NCBI GenBank assembly: GCA_028282865.1
Contig: JANQHA010000497.1
Coordinates: forward strand, 1 to 8,702
Direction: 5' to 3'
Source of the DNA: Oligoflexales bacterium
GTDB lineage: Bacteria > Bdellovibrionota_B > Oligoflexia > Oligoflexales > CACXFL01
DNA: 8,702 nt
The translations under genes were made by a program, and so were the position numbers. The notes beneath the pieces are model-generated. The model was not told where the DNA came from. It saw nothing but the letters and a program-made list of their open reading frames with translations, and made no database searches. This document shows, piece by piece, positions 1-5,765 of the stretch; position 1 is the stretch's first letter; each line of letters begins with the position of its first letter.

Positions 1-83
1 TAGCTATTGGTAATACTGACTGTCGAAGATAAGCTTATGAAAAATGTCGTTATAATAAGAAACGTAAATTTGGATTGATCCAT
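1..83 (-). CDS. N-terminus of an unidentified exported or membrane-anchored protein (partial)
   Basis: An ATG at 83-81 on the minus strand opens a frame of 27 complete codons with no stop before base 1, so the gene continues outside the window. A GGAG ribosome binding site at 92-89 lies 5 nt before the ATG, which is why I accept this short frame. The peptide begins MDQSKFTFLIITTFF and continues with a Ser/Thr-rich stretch. It has a short polar N-terminus with one lysine, then about 14 mostly hydrophobic residues (6-19), which fits a Sec signal peptide or an N-terminal membrane anchor. It lies downstream of the FHA gene on the same strand across a 168-bp gap. The family cannot be named from 27 residues. 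The start is well supported; export is an inference. Confidence 0.6.
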   Translation of the reverse strand, partial: MDQSKFTFLIITTFFISLSSTVSITNS

Positions 84-106
84 GATTACTCCAATTGAAA
101 ATGGTT

Positions 107-158
107 ACAGTTGCGTTGGTTAGATATAACTGTCTGGAAGCCCATGTAACACAATGGG
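107..158. repeat. Two small inverted repeats in the spacer before the partial minus-strand gene
   Basis: ACAGTT at 107-112 is mirrored by AACTGT at 128-133 (15-nt loop), and CCCAT at 141-145 by ATGGG at 154-158 (8-nt loop). Neither is followed by a T-run on either strand, so they do not look like intrinsic terminators. They lie 24-75 bp upstream of the minus-strand start codon, where an operator or a folded leader could sit. The rest of 84-251 holds no gene I can support and no RNA family I recognise. Short repeats like these can occur by chance. Confidence 0.25.
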
Positions 159-251
159 TACACCGGGTCAAACCTGTTGTCGGGTATTTGTTGTTTTGTT
201 GCGAACCCCTGGTAGTCTCGCCCTAAGTCGTTACTATTGCAGGCTAAAATA

Positions 252-968
252 TCAGCTAACCTTAGCGGATATCCTTAGTTTTGTATCTCCTACTTGGACA
301 ATGTCGTTAGGATGGACTTGATGCATCCCTTTGATTTTTTTGCCGTTAAGAAGCGAGCCGTTTGTCGATCCTTGGTCTTCGATGAAAACCTCGCCGGTGT
401 TGCTTAGCTTTATAAGCAAGTGCTTACGACTGATCTCGGTATCTTTATCGAAATGCCCAAAGCTCGATGCGCGGCCGATATAAACCATGCGCTGCTGTAG
501 TTCAATGACATCCTTTTGTCCGTTACCATAAGTGGCTTCAATTCGAATGCCATGTATATGGGTATTGGATAATTCGCTTTCGATCAATGTTTCGATTAGA
601 CTTGATGACTTACTTTTATCACCTTTCATGGACTTAAACACTGTTGAGATGTGCCGGATACCCTGCTCTTCTTTTAGATTGATCCGGAAGCTGGTGTTAC
701 CAATGGTGATTAGGTCATTTTCTTTAAGCTTGGCTTTGACGACACGCTCGTTATTTACAAAGGTGCCGTTGGTACTATTCATGTCGAAGATATGATAGAC
801 GCCACCAATCTCTTGGATCTGACAGTGCGTAGCGGAAATCTCACTGTCGTTGATCGTTACATCTCCTTTTTCTCGGCCTATAATAGTTGCGTCACGACGT
901 AGTTTAATGACTTCGTCGGCGTGGTCTCCCGAAAGAAAGGTCAGGGTAGCTCGTAGCTCTGAGTCCAA
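252..968 (-). CDS. Protein with two FHA domains
   Basis: This is a 238-residue soluble protein built almost entirely of two forkhead-associated domains, which usually bind phosphothreonine peptides. FHA1 spans about residues 8-97, with G31-R32, S45 and H48 (SATH) and the N64-STNG-68 loop. FHA2 spans about 140-233, with G165-R166, S180-RKH-183 and S201-TNG-204. All key phosphopeptide-contact positions of the family are therefore present in both. A charged, serine-containing linker (about 98-138) joins them. I see no kinase, cyclase, membrane segment or signal peptide, so it probably acts as a cytoplasmic adaptor. The given start is TTG at 968-966. A better spaced ribosome binding site (AAGGGT, 989-984) lies 6 nt before an in-frame CTG at 977-975, which would add three residues; an in-frame TAA at 995-993 excludes anything longer. 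It is divergent from the DUF1844 and ClpB-like genes. Target unknown. Confidence 0.9.
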   Translation of the reverse strand: MDSELRATLTFLSGDHADEVIKLRRDATIIGREKGDVTINDSEISATHCQIQEIGGVYHIFDMNSTNGTFVNNERVVKAKLKENDLITIGNTSFRINLKEEQGIRHISTVFKSMKGDKSKSSSLIETLIESELSNTHIHGIRIEATYGNGQKDVIELQQRMVYIGRASSFGHFDKDTEISRKHLLIKLSNTGEVFIEDQGSTNGSLLNGKKIKGMHQVHPNDIVQVGDTKLRISAKVS

Positions 969-1073
969 GTTATTCAGTTTAGAACCCTTCGGTTAGAGTT
1001 AGTTTGTTCTAATGATTCTCGTAAGGTATCGGAGGTTTACTAGTTTTTGTTGAGTTTTATCAAAATCTTTGTC

Positions 1074-1101
1074 TTGGCAGTTCGCAGTAACTACTTATAA
1101 T
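1074..1101 (+). promoter_or_regulatory. Sigma70-type promoter for the DUF1844 gene
   Basis: TTGGCA (1074-1079) is followed after 16 nt by a perfect TATAAT (1096-1101). Transcription should start near 1108, giving a leader of about 22 nt that contains the AAGGGTG ribosome binding site (1118-1124) before the ATG at 1130. It may also feed the ClpB-like gene downstream, for which I see no convincing promoter of its own. Confidence 0.75.
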
Positions 1102-1129
1102 AAGAGCTATTGTTTGAAAGGGTGTCAAT

Positions 1130-1411
1130 ATGACCAAATCAACTATTGAGACAGAACAATCCGGCTTTGACTTTAGTTCATTGATATTAGGACTGAGCTC
1201 AGCGGCGTTAAGTTACCTGGGTATTTCTACCGAAGAAGGGCAGCCTTCCCCGGCTAAAAACTTAGACCTTGCCGCACAAAATATTGAGATTATTTCGATG
1301 TTAAAAGAGAAAACCAGTGGTAACTTGACGCTTGAAGAAGCAAAACTCATTGATGGAGTGTTAAGTGACTTAAGGATGAAATACGTCGAATTAGCTAAAA
1401 TTTATACTTAA
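1130..1411 (+). CDS. DUF1844 family protein
   Basis: This 93-residue protein matches the DUF1844 pattern. An N-terminal FSSLILGLSSAALSYLG stretch (residues 15-31) is followed by an LDLAAQNIEIISMLKEKTSGNLT segment (45-67) and a C-terminal helix with LSDLRMKYVEL (78-88). These correspond to the family's Leu/Ser-rich first helix, its I-ML-EKT-GNLT core and its LRM-Y end. The family is small and has no established biochemical function; it is common in deltaproteobacterial-type genomes and related phyla. The first helix is fairly hydrophobic, but I would not call it a membrane segment. The ATG is supported by the AAGGGTG site 5 nt upstream and by the promoter at 1074-1101. It precedes the ClpB-like gene by 123 bp on the same strand, so co-transcription is possible but not shown. 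No clear terminator follows it. Confidence 0.85.
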   Translation: MTKSTIETEQSGFDFSSLILGLSSAALSYLGISTEEGQPSPAKNLDLAAQNIEIISMLKEKTSGNLTLEEAKLIDGVLSDLRMKYVELAKIYT

Positions 1412-1534
1412 TAACTGATTTTTAATTATTTTCCCTACGTAGCCAATCTTACAGTTAATAAGTAAGGAAATCCCTAAAATTACCGATAGGTCGAGTGTCA
1501 TCAATTTCTTTTGAATACAAGGCGCTACCGGCTT

Positions 1535-4189
1535 ATGAATTTATCTAAATATGAGTTTGAATGTCAAAAAGCCCTACATCAGGGATTACAATATGCACGT
1601 AGCTTAGGCCATGATGTGTTGGAAGTCGAGCATGTCGCGTTGGCTTTGATTCGATCAGATTTGTTAGAAGGTCAATCAAAAATTCTGCTTCAGAGGCTTC
1701 GAGCTGCAGTAGAGTTGGCCTTATCACGGGTATCTAGAATTTTTGGCCCAATCGAAGTTGCTTTTGGTGGCCGACTTGGCGCTAGCCTGGATTGGGCAGA
1801 GGCCCAGGCAAAAAATAAAAAAGTCAATGTTGAGCAGCTCTGGCAGGGCTTAGTGCGAGAGTCAACCATAGTTCAGAATACCATAGCAAAATACGAACAA
1901 CAGATTCAAAAAGCAAAGGAGTTTGAGCCCTTATCAAACGCCACCGCTGCCCAGGAATCGAATAGTACCAAAGTTCGTAAGCCTGCTAGTAAGGCTTCGG
2001 AAGCCAAAAATGCTAGCTCTGAGCGCCCTTTGTCAGCTGGAAGTGTTGAGGTAGAAGTCGATAAAAATTTAAAGCTTTATACGGTCGACCTTTCTGAGTT
2101 TGCGGAACGAGGGGAACTGGACCCAGTTATTGGCCGCGATATGGAAGTTCGGCGGGTGATCGAAATTTTGGGCAGGAAGAAGAAAAACAATCCTCTTCTT
2201 TTGGGTGAGCCCGGGGTCGGTAAAACTGCTGTGGTTGAAGGACTAGCAATCAGGATAGCATCCGGGAAAGTACCCGACTCTATGAGAGGCAAGCGAGTGT
2301 TGAGCCTAGATCTTGGCGCACTTTTGGCTGGTGCAAAATATCGTGGTGAGTTTGAGGACCGGTTGAAGAAGTTAATTAACGCTATCAAAGAGCTAAAAGG
2401 TCAGGTGATTTTATTTATAGACGAAGTTCACACATTGGTTGGAGCGGGTAGTAGCGAAGGTTCTGCAGATGCAGTCAATTTAATGAAGCCAGCTCTTGCT
2501 AGGGGTGAGATTCATGCTATTGGTGCGACTACCCAGGCGGAGTACCGACGCTACATCGAAAAAGATCAAGCTTTGGATCGTCGCTTCCAACCGATTACGG
2601 TTGATGAACCCAACGAAGCGGTGACCTTATCTATTCTAAGGGGGCTTAAGTCTAAGTATGAGATTCATCATGGAGTTCGTATAGGTGATGATGCTCTGAT
2701 TGCCGCAGTCAAACTATCTACACGGTATTTGACCCATCGTCGCCTTCCCGACAAAGCAATTGACCTAATAGATGAAGCTGCAAGTAAACTTAAGCTTCGT
2801 ATTGAAAGTGTTCCCGCAAGCTTAGAGGAGCTTCAGTCGCAGATCCAGCAGCTGGAAATTGAGCGTAGCAGCCTGGGAAAGTCGACAAAGCACCGTAAAA
2901 CTATGGCCGTGCTTAAAGTGAAACTGGAAAAAGCTAAAGAGGAGCATCAAGAAATAGAGAAGGTTTGGCGTTCTCACCAAGAAGCTTTGTCTAGCCTTAA
3001 GGAGTTAGATAAAGAAAGAGAGGAGCTAACCGCTTTAATGGAGAACGCCAAAACTCAAGGTGACTTCTCATTTGCTTCGCAGATTCATAATGATCGATTA
3101 CCTAAGTGTGAAAAGCAGATGACAGAACTACGACAAGTGCTACACCGGCTTCAAAAAGATTATGATTTTCTAGGGCGAGAGGTCGAAGCTAGGGAAGTTG
3201 CTGAGATCGTCTCTCTTTGGACTGGTATCGAGCTTTCAAGGGTTATTGAAAATGAATCAGCTAAGGTTAATGATATTGAAACTCGAATTAAGCAAAGAGT
3301 TTTTGGACAAAACGAAGCTGTATTAAAAGTGATTAAGGCCCTTAAAAGGGCAAAAGTAGGTATTAATGACCCCCTTAGACCGCAAGGAGTCTTCCTTTTT
3401 TTAGGGCCAACCGGTGTCGGCAAAACCGAACTAGCAAAAAGTATTGCTGAAGAAATGTTTGACAGTAGCAGTAGCATGGTTCGACTCGACATGTCTGAGT
3501 ATATGGAACAGCACAATGTTTCTAGGTTGATTGGATCACCACCGGGTTATGTTGCTCATGATGACGGCGGGGAGCTAACGGAAGCTGTAAAGAGAAAGCC
3601 TTATTCCCTTATTCTTTTTGATGAAGTTGAGAAAGCGCATCCAAGGGTTCTAGATATTTTATTACAGATTTTTGAGGATGGTAGGCTGACTGACTCAAAA
3701 GGGCGGATGGTTGACTTTAGGAGTTGTATCTTAGTTATGACGTCGAATGTCGAAGTAGATTCGATGCTGACTGATCAGGCCTTTGACAGTGACGTGCGGT
3801 CTCAATTATCTCGGCACTTTAGACCAGAGTTGGTCAATAGGATCGATGAGATCGTAGTTTTCAGGTCTCTTGGGGGGCATCAGCTGAATAAGCTCATCGA
3901 TAGGTTGGTTATTCAACTAAATGATCGCTTACAGGAACGAGAATTTAGAATTACTTTGGGTGATGGTTTACGTCAGCAACTGCTTGATGTTGGGCTGACC
4001 AGTGGCTTTGGCGGACGTTCGGTGCGTAGAGCCTTTCAATCTGTGGTGGTAGATGAAGTTTCCGAGCGTATACTCACTCACCCCGAGCATGGCGTCGGAG
4101 CATGGGTGCTCGATTTAAATCATGACGGCCAGTTTGTTTGGAAGCGAGAAAATCGTTCTGATTACTACCTGCCGGCTTCCTCTTCATAA
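1535..4189 (+). CDS. ClpB-like Hsp100 AAA+ unfoldase/disaggregase
   Basis: A two-ring ATPase of the ClpA/B family, expected to thread and unfold proteins in the cytoplasm. Counting from an upstream TTG at 1511 (subtract 8 for the preferred ATG at 1535), it has a Clp N-domain with two repeats (about 12-135) and a Lys/Ala/Ser-rich linker (about 136-185). D1 has Walker A 232-239, Walker B around D304-E305, pore loop Y277-R-G and arginine finger R357/R358. A coiled-coil middle domain spans about 430-555. D2 has Walker A 632-639, Walker B around D704-E705, pore loop G679-Y-V-A and arginine R777. The long middle domain and the WTGI junction (570-573) are ClpB-like, not ClpA/ClpC/ClpV-like. I see no IGL/IGF/LGF tripeptide for ClpP docking in D2. 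The ATG has AAGGCG at 1519-1524, 10 nt upstream, whereas the TTG has no ribosome site and adds a non-family MNTRRYRL peptide. Family certain. Whether it is the main ClpB or a paralogue cannot be told here, so I give no symbol. Confidence 0.92.
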   Translation: MNLSKYEFECQKALHQGLQYARSLGHDVLEVEHVALALIRSDLLEGQSKILLQRLRAAVELALSRVSRIFGPIEVAFGGRLGASLDWAEAQAKNKKVNVEQLWQGLVRESTIVQNTIAKYEQQIQKAKEFEPLSNATAAQESNSTKVRKPASKASEAKNASSERPLSAGSVEVEVDKNLKLYTVDLSEFAERGELDPVIGRDMEVRRVIEILGRKKKNNPLLLGEPGVGKTAVVEGLAIRIASGKVPDSMRGKRVLSLDLGALLAGAKYRGEFEDRLKKLINAIKELKGQVILFIDEVHTLVGAGSSEGSADAVNLMKPALARGEIHAIGATTQAEYRRYIEKDQALDRRFQPITVDEPNEAVTLSILRGLKSKYEIHHGVRIGDDALIAAVKLSTRYLTHRRLPDKAIDLIDEAASKLKLRIESVPASLEELQSQIQQLEIERSSLGKSTKHRKTMAVLKVKLEKAKEEHQEIEKVWRSHQEALSSLKELDKEREELTALMENAKTQGDFSFASQIHNDRLPKCEKQMTELRQVLHRLQKDYDFLGREVEAREVAEIVSLWTGIELSRVIENESAKVNDIETRIKQRVFGQNEAVLKVIKALKRAKVGINDPLRPQGVFLFLGPTGVGKTELAKSIAEEMFDSSSSMVRLDMSEYMEQHNVSRLIGSPPGYVAHDDGGELTEAVKRKPYSLILFDEVEKAHPRVLDILLQIFEDGRLTDSKGRMVDFRSCILVMTSNVEVDSMLTDQAFDSDVRSQLSRHFRPELVNRIDEIVVFRSLGGHQLNKLIDRLVIQLNDRLQEREFRITLGDGLRQQLLDVGLTSGFGGRSVRRAFQSVVVDEVSERILTHPEHGVGAWVLDLNHDGQFVWKRENRSDYYLPASSS

Positions 4190-4202
4190 AGTTCAGACTG
4201 TT

Positions 4203-4242
4203 AAAAGTTAGCTTTATATCCTGCTAGTTATCTAACTTTTTT
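4203..4242 (+). terminator. Probable intrinsic terminator after the ClpB-like gene
   Basis: AAAAGTTAG (4203-4211) pairs with CTAACTTTT (4232-4240), and a run of six T residues (4237-4242) overlaps the 3' arm. The stem is perfect over 9 bp, but it is AT-rich and the loop is 20 nt, so it may be weak. It sits 14 bp after the ClpB-like stop codon and just before the tRNA-Gln promoter, where a transcription boundary is expected. Confidence 0.5.
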
Positions 4243-4258
4243 GTAATAAACCAAGCGG

Positions 4259-4286
4259 TTGACAGATAGTAGCGCCTTGCTATAAG
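4259..4286 (+). promoter_or_regulatory. Sigma70-type promoter for tRNA-Gln and prs
   Basis: A perfect TTGACA (4259-4264) is followed after 16 nt by TATAAG (4281-4286). The predicted start is near 4293, about 20 nt before the mature tRNA 5' end. As I see no promoter between the tRNA and prs, it probably drives both. Confidence 0.75.
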
Positions 4287-4313
4287 TATTAAATCTTGTA
4301 ATGTTTTGCTTGT

Positions 4314-4385
4314 TGGGGTGTCGCCAAGCGGTAAGGCACCGGATTTTGATTCCGGCATTCACAGGTTCAAATCCTGTCACCCCAG
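4314..4385 (+). tRNA. tRNA-Gln (anticodon TTG)
   Basis: The 72-nt cloverleaf can be drawn in full. Acceptor TGGGGTG (4314-4320) pairs with CACCCCA (4378-4384), and the discriminator is G4385. The D arm is GCC/GGC with an AAGCGGTAA loop. The anticodon stem CCGGA/TCCGG holds loop TTTTGAT, so the anticodon is TTG (UUG in RNA), reading CAA and, by wobble, CAG. The variable loop is CATTC. The T arm ACAGG/CCTGT holds loop TTCAAAT. The 3' CCA is not encoded (CTC follows), so it must be added by the nucleotidyltransferase. The gene lies 21 bp before prs, so the mature tRNA is probably cut from a tRNA-prs transcript. Confidence 0.97.
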
Positions 4386-4406
4386 CTCTTCCTACAAAGG
4401 CCTATA

Positions 4407-5357
4407 ATGGACGCCGGAATTCAGATTTTTTCAGGTAACTCGAATCGCCCACTAGCCGAGAGGATATCTCGTCACCTCGACGTTCAGCTTGGCAAGGCTT
4501 TGGTAGATCGTTTCTCAGACGGTGAAACCCGGGTAGAGATTCAAAGCAATGTCCGCGGCTCTGACGTTTTTATCATTCAATCAACCTGTGCACCGGTTGA
4601 CCACCATGTGATGGAGGCGGTGATTATGGCTGACGCTTGTCGTCGAGCGTCCGCCCATCGGATCACTTTGGTAACCCCTTATTTTGGCTATGCTCGTCAG
4701 GAGCGTAAAAGCGCACCTAGGACTCCGATTACCGCCAAGTTAGTTGCTGATATCATAACGGCATCAGGGGTAGATAGAGTTTTAGCGCTCGAGTTACACA
4801 CCTCTGCGATTCAAGGCTTCTTTAATATTCCAGTGGATCATTTGTTTTCTAAGCCGGTTTTTGCGGAATACTTTAAGAGTAAGTTCCCGTCCGTAAAGGA
4901 AAATATGTTAGTGGTATCTCCGGATGCTGGTGGCGTAGAGCGTGCTAGGGCTATGGCGAAGGTGTTCAATTGTGGTTTGGCTATAGTGGATAAACGTCGA
5001 GATCAGCCTAATGAAAGTGCCGTTATGAACGTTATTGGTGATGTTAAAGGTAAGCAGTGCCTTATCGTTGACGATATCGTTGACACCGGAGGTTCTTTAA
5101 CTAAAGCTGCGGCGGCCCTGATCGAGCAGGGGGCAACCGGAGTCTCAGCAGCGATCAGTCACGCGGTGTTGAGTGGGCCAGCGTTAACACGTATTGAAAA
5201 TTCAGTTTTGGACGAATTGGTGGTGACTGACTCAATCCCGCTGTCTATAGATGCTGAAAAGATTAGTAAAATAAAGCAGTTAACTCTATCCGAGTTGCTG
5301 GCCAAGGCGATTCGCCGAATTCATAATGCCGAGTCTGTGAGTTCTTTGTTTCTGTAA
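4407..5357 (+). CDS. prs: Ribose-phosphate pyrophosphokinase (PRPP synthase)
   Basis: This enzyme makes PRPP and AMP from ribose 5-phosphate and ATP in the cytoplasm, feeding purine, pyrimidine, histidine, tryptophan and NAD synthesis. The 316 residues match the usual class I length. Visible landmarks are the substrate-binding FSDGET (36-41), the flexible catalytic loop RQERK (97-101) followed by PITAKLVAD, His131 in [21 protein letters not shown] (171-180) and the PRPP/ribose-phosphate loop VDDIVDTGG (221-229). The C-terminal [15 protein letters not shown] is also typical. Ala134 replaces the Gln usually seen in the HxxQIQGFF segment. The ATG has AAAGG at 4396-4400, 6 nt upstream. No separate promoter is seen; transcription probably comes through tRNA-Gln. 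No clear terminator follows, so some read-through into rplY is possible. Confidence 0.98.
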   Translation: MDAGIQIFSGNSNRPLAERISRHLDVQLGKALVDRFSDGETRVEIQSNVRGSDVFIIQSTCAPVDHHVMEAVIMADACRRASAHRITLVTPYFGYARQERKSAPRTPITAKLVADIITASGVDRVLALELHTSAIQGFFNIPVDHLFSKPVFAEYFKSKFPSVKENMLVVSPDAGGVERARAMAKVFNCGLAIVDKRRDQPNESAVMNVIGDVKGKQCLIVDDIVDTGGSLTKAAAALIEQGATGVSAAISHAVLSGPALTRIENSVLDELVVTDSIPLSIDAEKISKIKQLTLSELLAKAIRRIHNAESVSSLFL

Positions 5358-5389
5358 CATGGGCTTGGAGCTATTTGCCAAAACTTTGG

Positions 5390-5418
5390 TTGAAACATAG
5401 GTCGGTTCTATATATAAG
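5390..5418 (+). promoter_or_regulatory. Probable sigma70-type promoter for rplY-pth
   Basis: TTGAAA (5390-5395) is followed by a 17-nt spacer and TATAAG (5413-5418), inside an AT-rich TATATATAAG run. Transcription would start near 5425, leaving a leader of about 45 nt before the rplY start codon. The gene spacing of 113 bp leaves room for it. Confidence 0.6.
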
Positions 5419-5434
5419 TCTAGGCTCGGTTATT

Positions 5435-5450
5435 TCCTATATATTTAGGA
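5435..5450 (+). promoter_or_regulatory. Short hairpin in the rplY leader
   Basis: TCCTA (5435-5439) pairs with TAGGA (5446-5450) around a TATATT loop, ending 7 nt before the AAGGAG ribosome binding site. There is no T-run suited to termination. It could affect translation of rplY, but five base pairs is modest and I know no matching leader motif. Confidence 0.3.
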
Positions 5451-5457
5451 CCTTTTG

Positions 5458-5463
5458 AAGGAG
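5458..5463 (+). promoter_or_regulatory. Ribosome binding site that fixes the TTG start of rplY
   Basis: AAGGAG ends 7 nt before TTG at 5471. No in-frame ATG or GTG lies near it, and the family's N-terminus begins right after this TTG. Confidence 0.85.
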
Positions 5464-5470
5464 TGGAACC

Positions 5471-5755
5471 TTGGAGAAAACTCAACTGGTGATAGAAGCC
5501 AGTGAACGTAAAGAAACAGGTAAAGGATACAGTAGGAAGTTGCGTAGATCTGGTAAGATTCCAGCTAACCTTCTTGGGAAGGCTAAGTCAACTCCATTGG
5601 AGCTCAATCCAAAGCTGCTATCTAAAGCGTGGCAGTCAGAAGGCCGCAAATTTCAGCTTAAACTTGACTCTGGTGTAAAAGAAGTGACTATAAAAGAGCT
5701 TCAGATACATCCAGTTAAGCGGACTGCCATCCACGTTGACTTGATGTACGTTTAA
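5471..5755 (+). CDS. rplY: 50S ribosomal protein L25, short form
   Basis: L25 binds 5S rRNA in the large ribosomal subunit. The 94 residues show the family layout: an N-terminal strand, then the ETGKGYSRKLRRSGKIPA motif (residues 15-32), a basic RNA-facing surface, and the conserved end VTIKELQIHPVKRTAIHVDLMYV divided over residues 72-94. It stops at the end of the L25 core, like the E. coli protein, and lacks the C-terminal CTC/TL5 extension that makes many bacterial homologues about 200 residues long. The start is TTG, supported by AAGGAG at 5458-5463. pth begins 10 nt after the stop codon, so the two genes are almost certainly co-transcribed and perhaps translationally coupled. Confidence 0.95.
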   Translation: MEKTQLVIEASERKETGKGYSRKLRRSGKIPANLLGKAKSTPLELNPKLLSKAWQSEGRKFQLKLDSGVKEVTIKELQIHPVKRTAIHVDLMYV

Positions 5756-5765
5756 GGCTGGATGA

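Noticed and set aside
154..321. Plus-strand open frame of 55 codons starting with ATG at 154
   Set aside because: No ribosome binding site at proper distance, peptide with no family features, and it overlaps the 3' end of the FHA gene on the other strand.
532..795. Plus-strand open frame opposite the FHA gene
   Set aside because: Antisense to a well-supported FHA coding sequence and without recognisable protein features.
1123..1128. Perfect minus-strand TTGACA as a promoter for the FHA gene
   Set aside because: The best -10 like sequence downstream (TATTAT, 1102-1097) is 20 nt away, too far, and the hexamer overlaps the ribosome-site/start region of the plus-strand DUF1844 gene. Possible, but not supported.
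1410..1432. AT-rich AATAA/TTATT stem with Ts after the DUF1844 gene as a terminator
   Set aside because: Only five A-T pairs, too weak to call; read-through into the ClpB-like gene seems equally likely.
1435..1442. Palindrome CTACGTAG between the DUF1844 and ClpB-like genes as an operator
   Set aside because: A single 8-bp palindrome is expected by chance at this sequence length, with no second copy nearby.
1545..3516. Minus-strand open frames at 1545-1727, 2077-2388 and 3160-3516
   Set aside because: All lie antisense to the conserved ClpB-like gene, and their peptides mirror its codons with no domain of their own.
1535..4189. Assignment as ClpV (type VI secretion) or ClpA/ClpC (ClpP partner)
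   Set aside because: The long ClpB-type middle domain argues against ClpA, ClpC and ClpV, no ClpP-docking tripeptide is visible in D2, and no other secretion genes are present.
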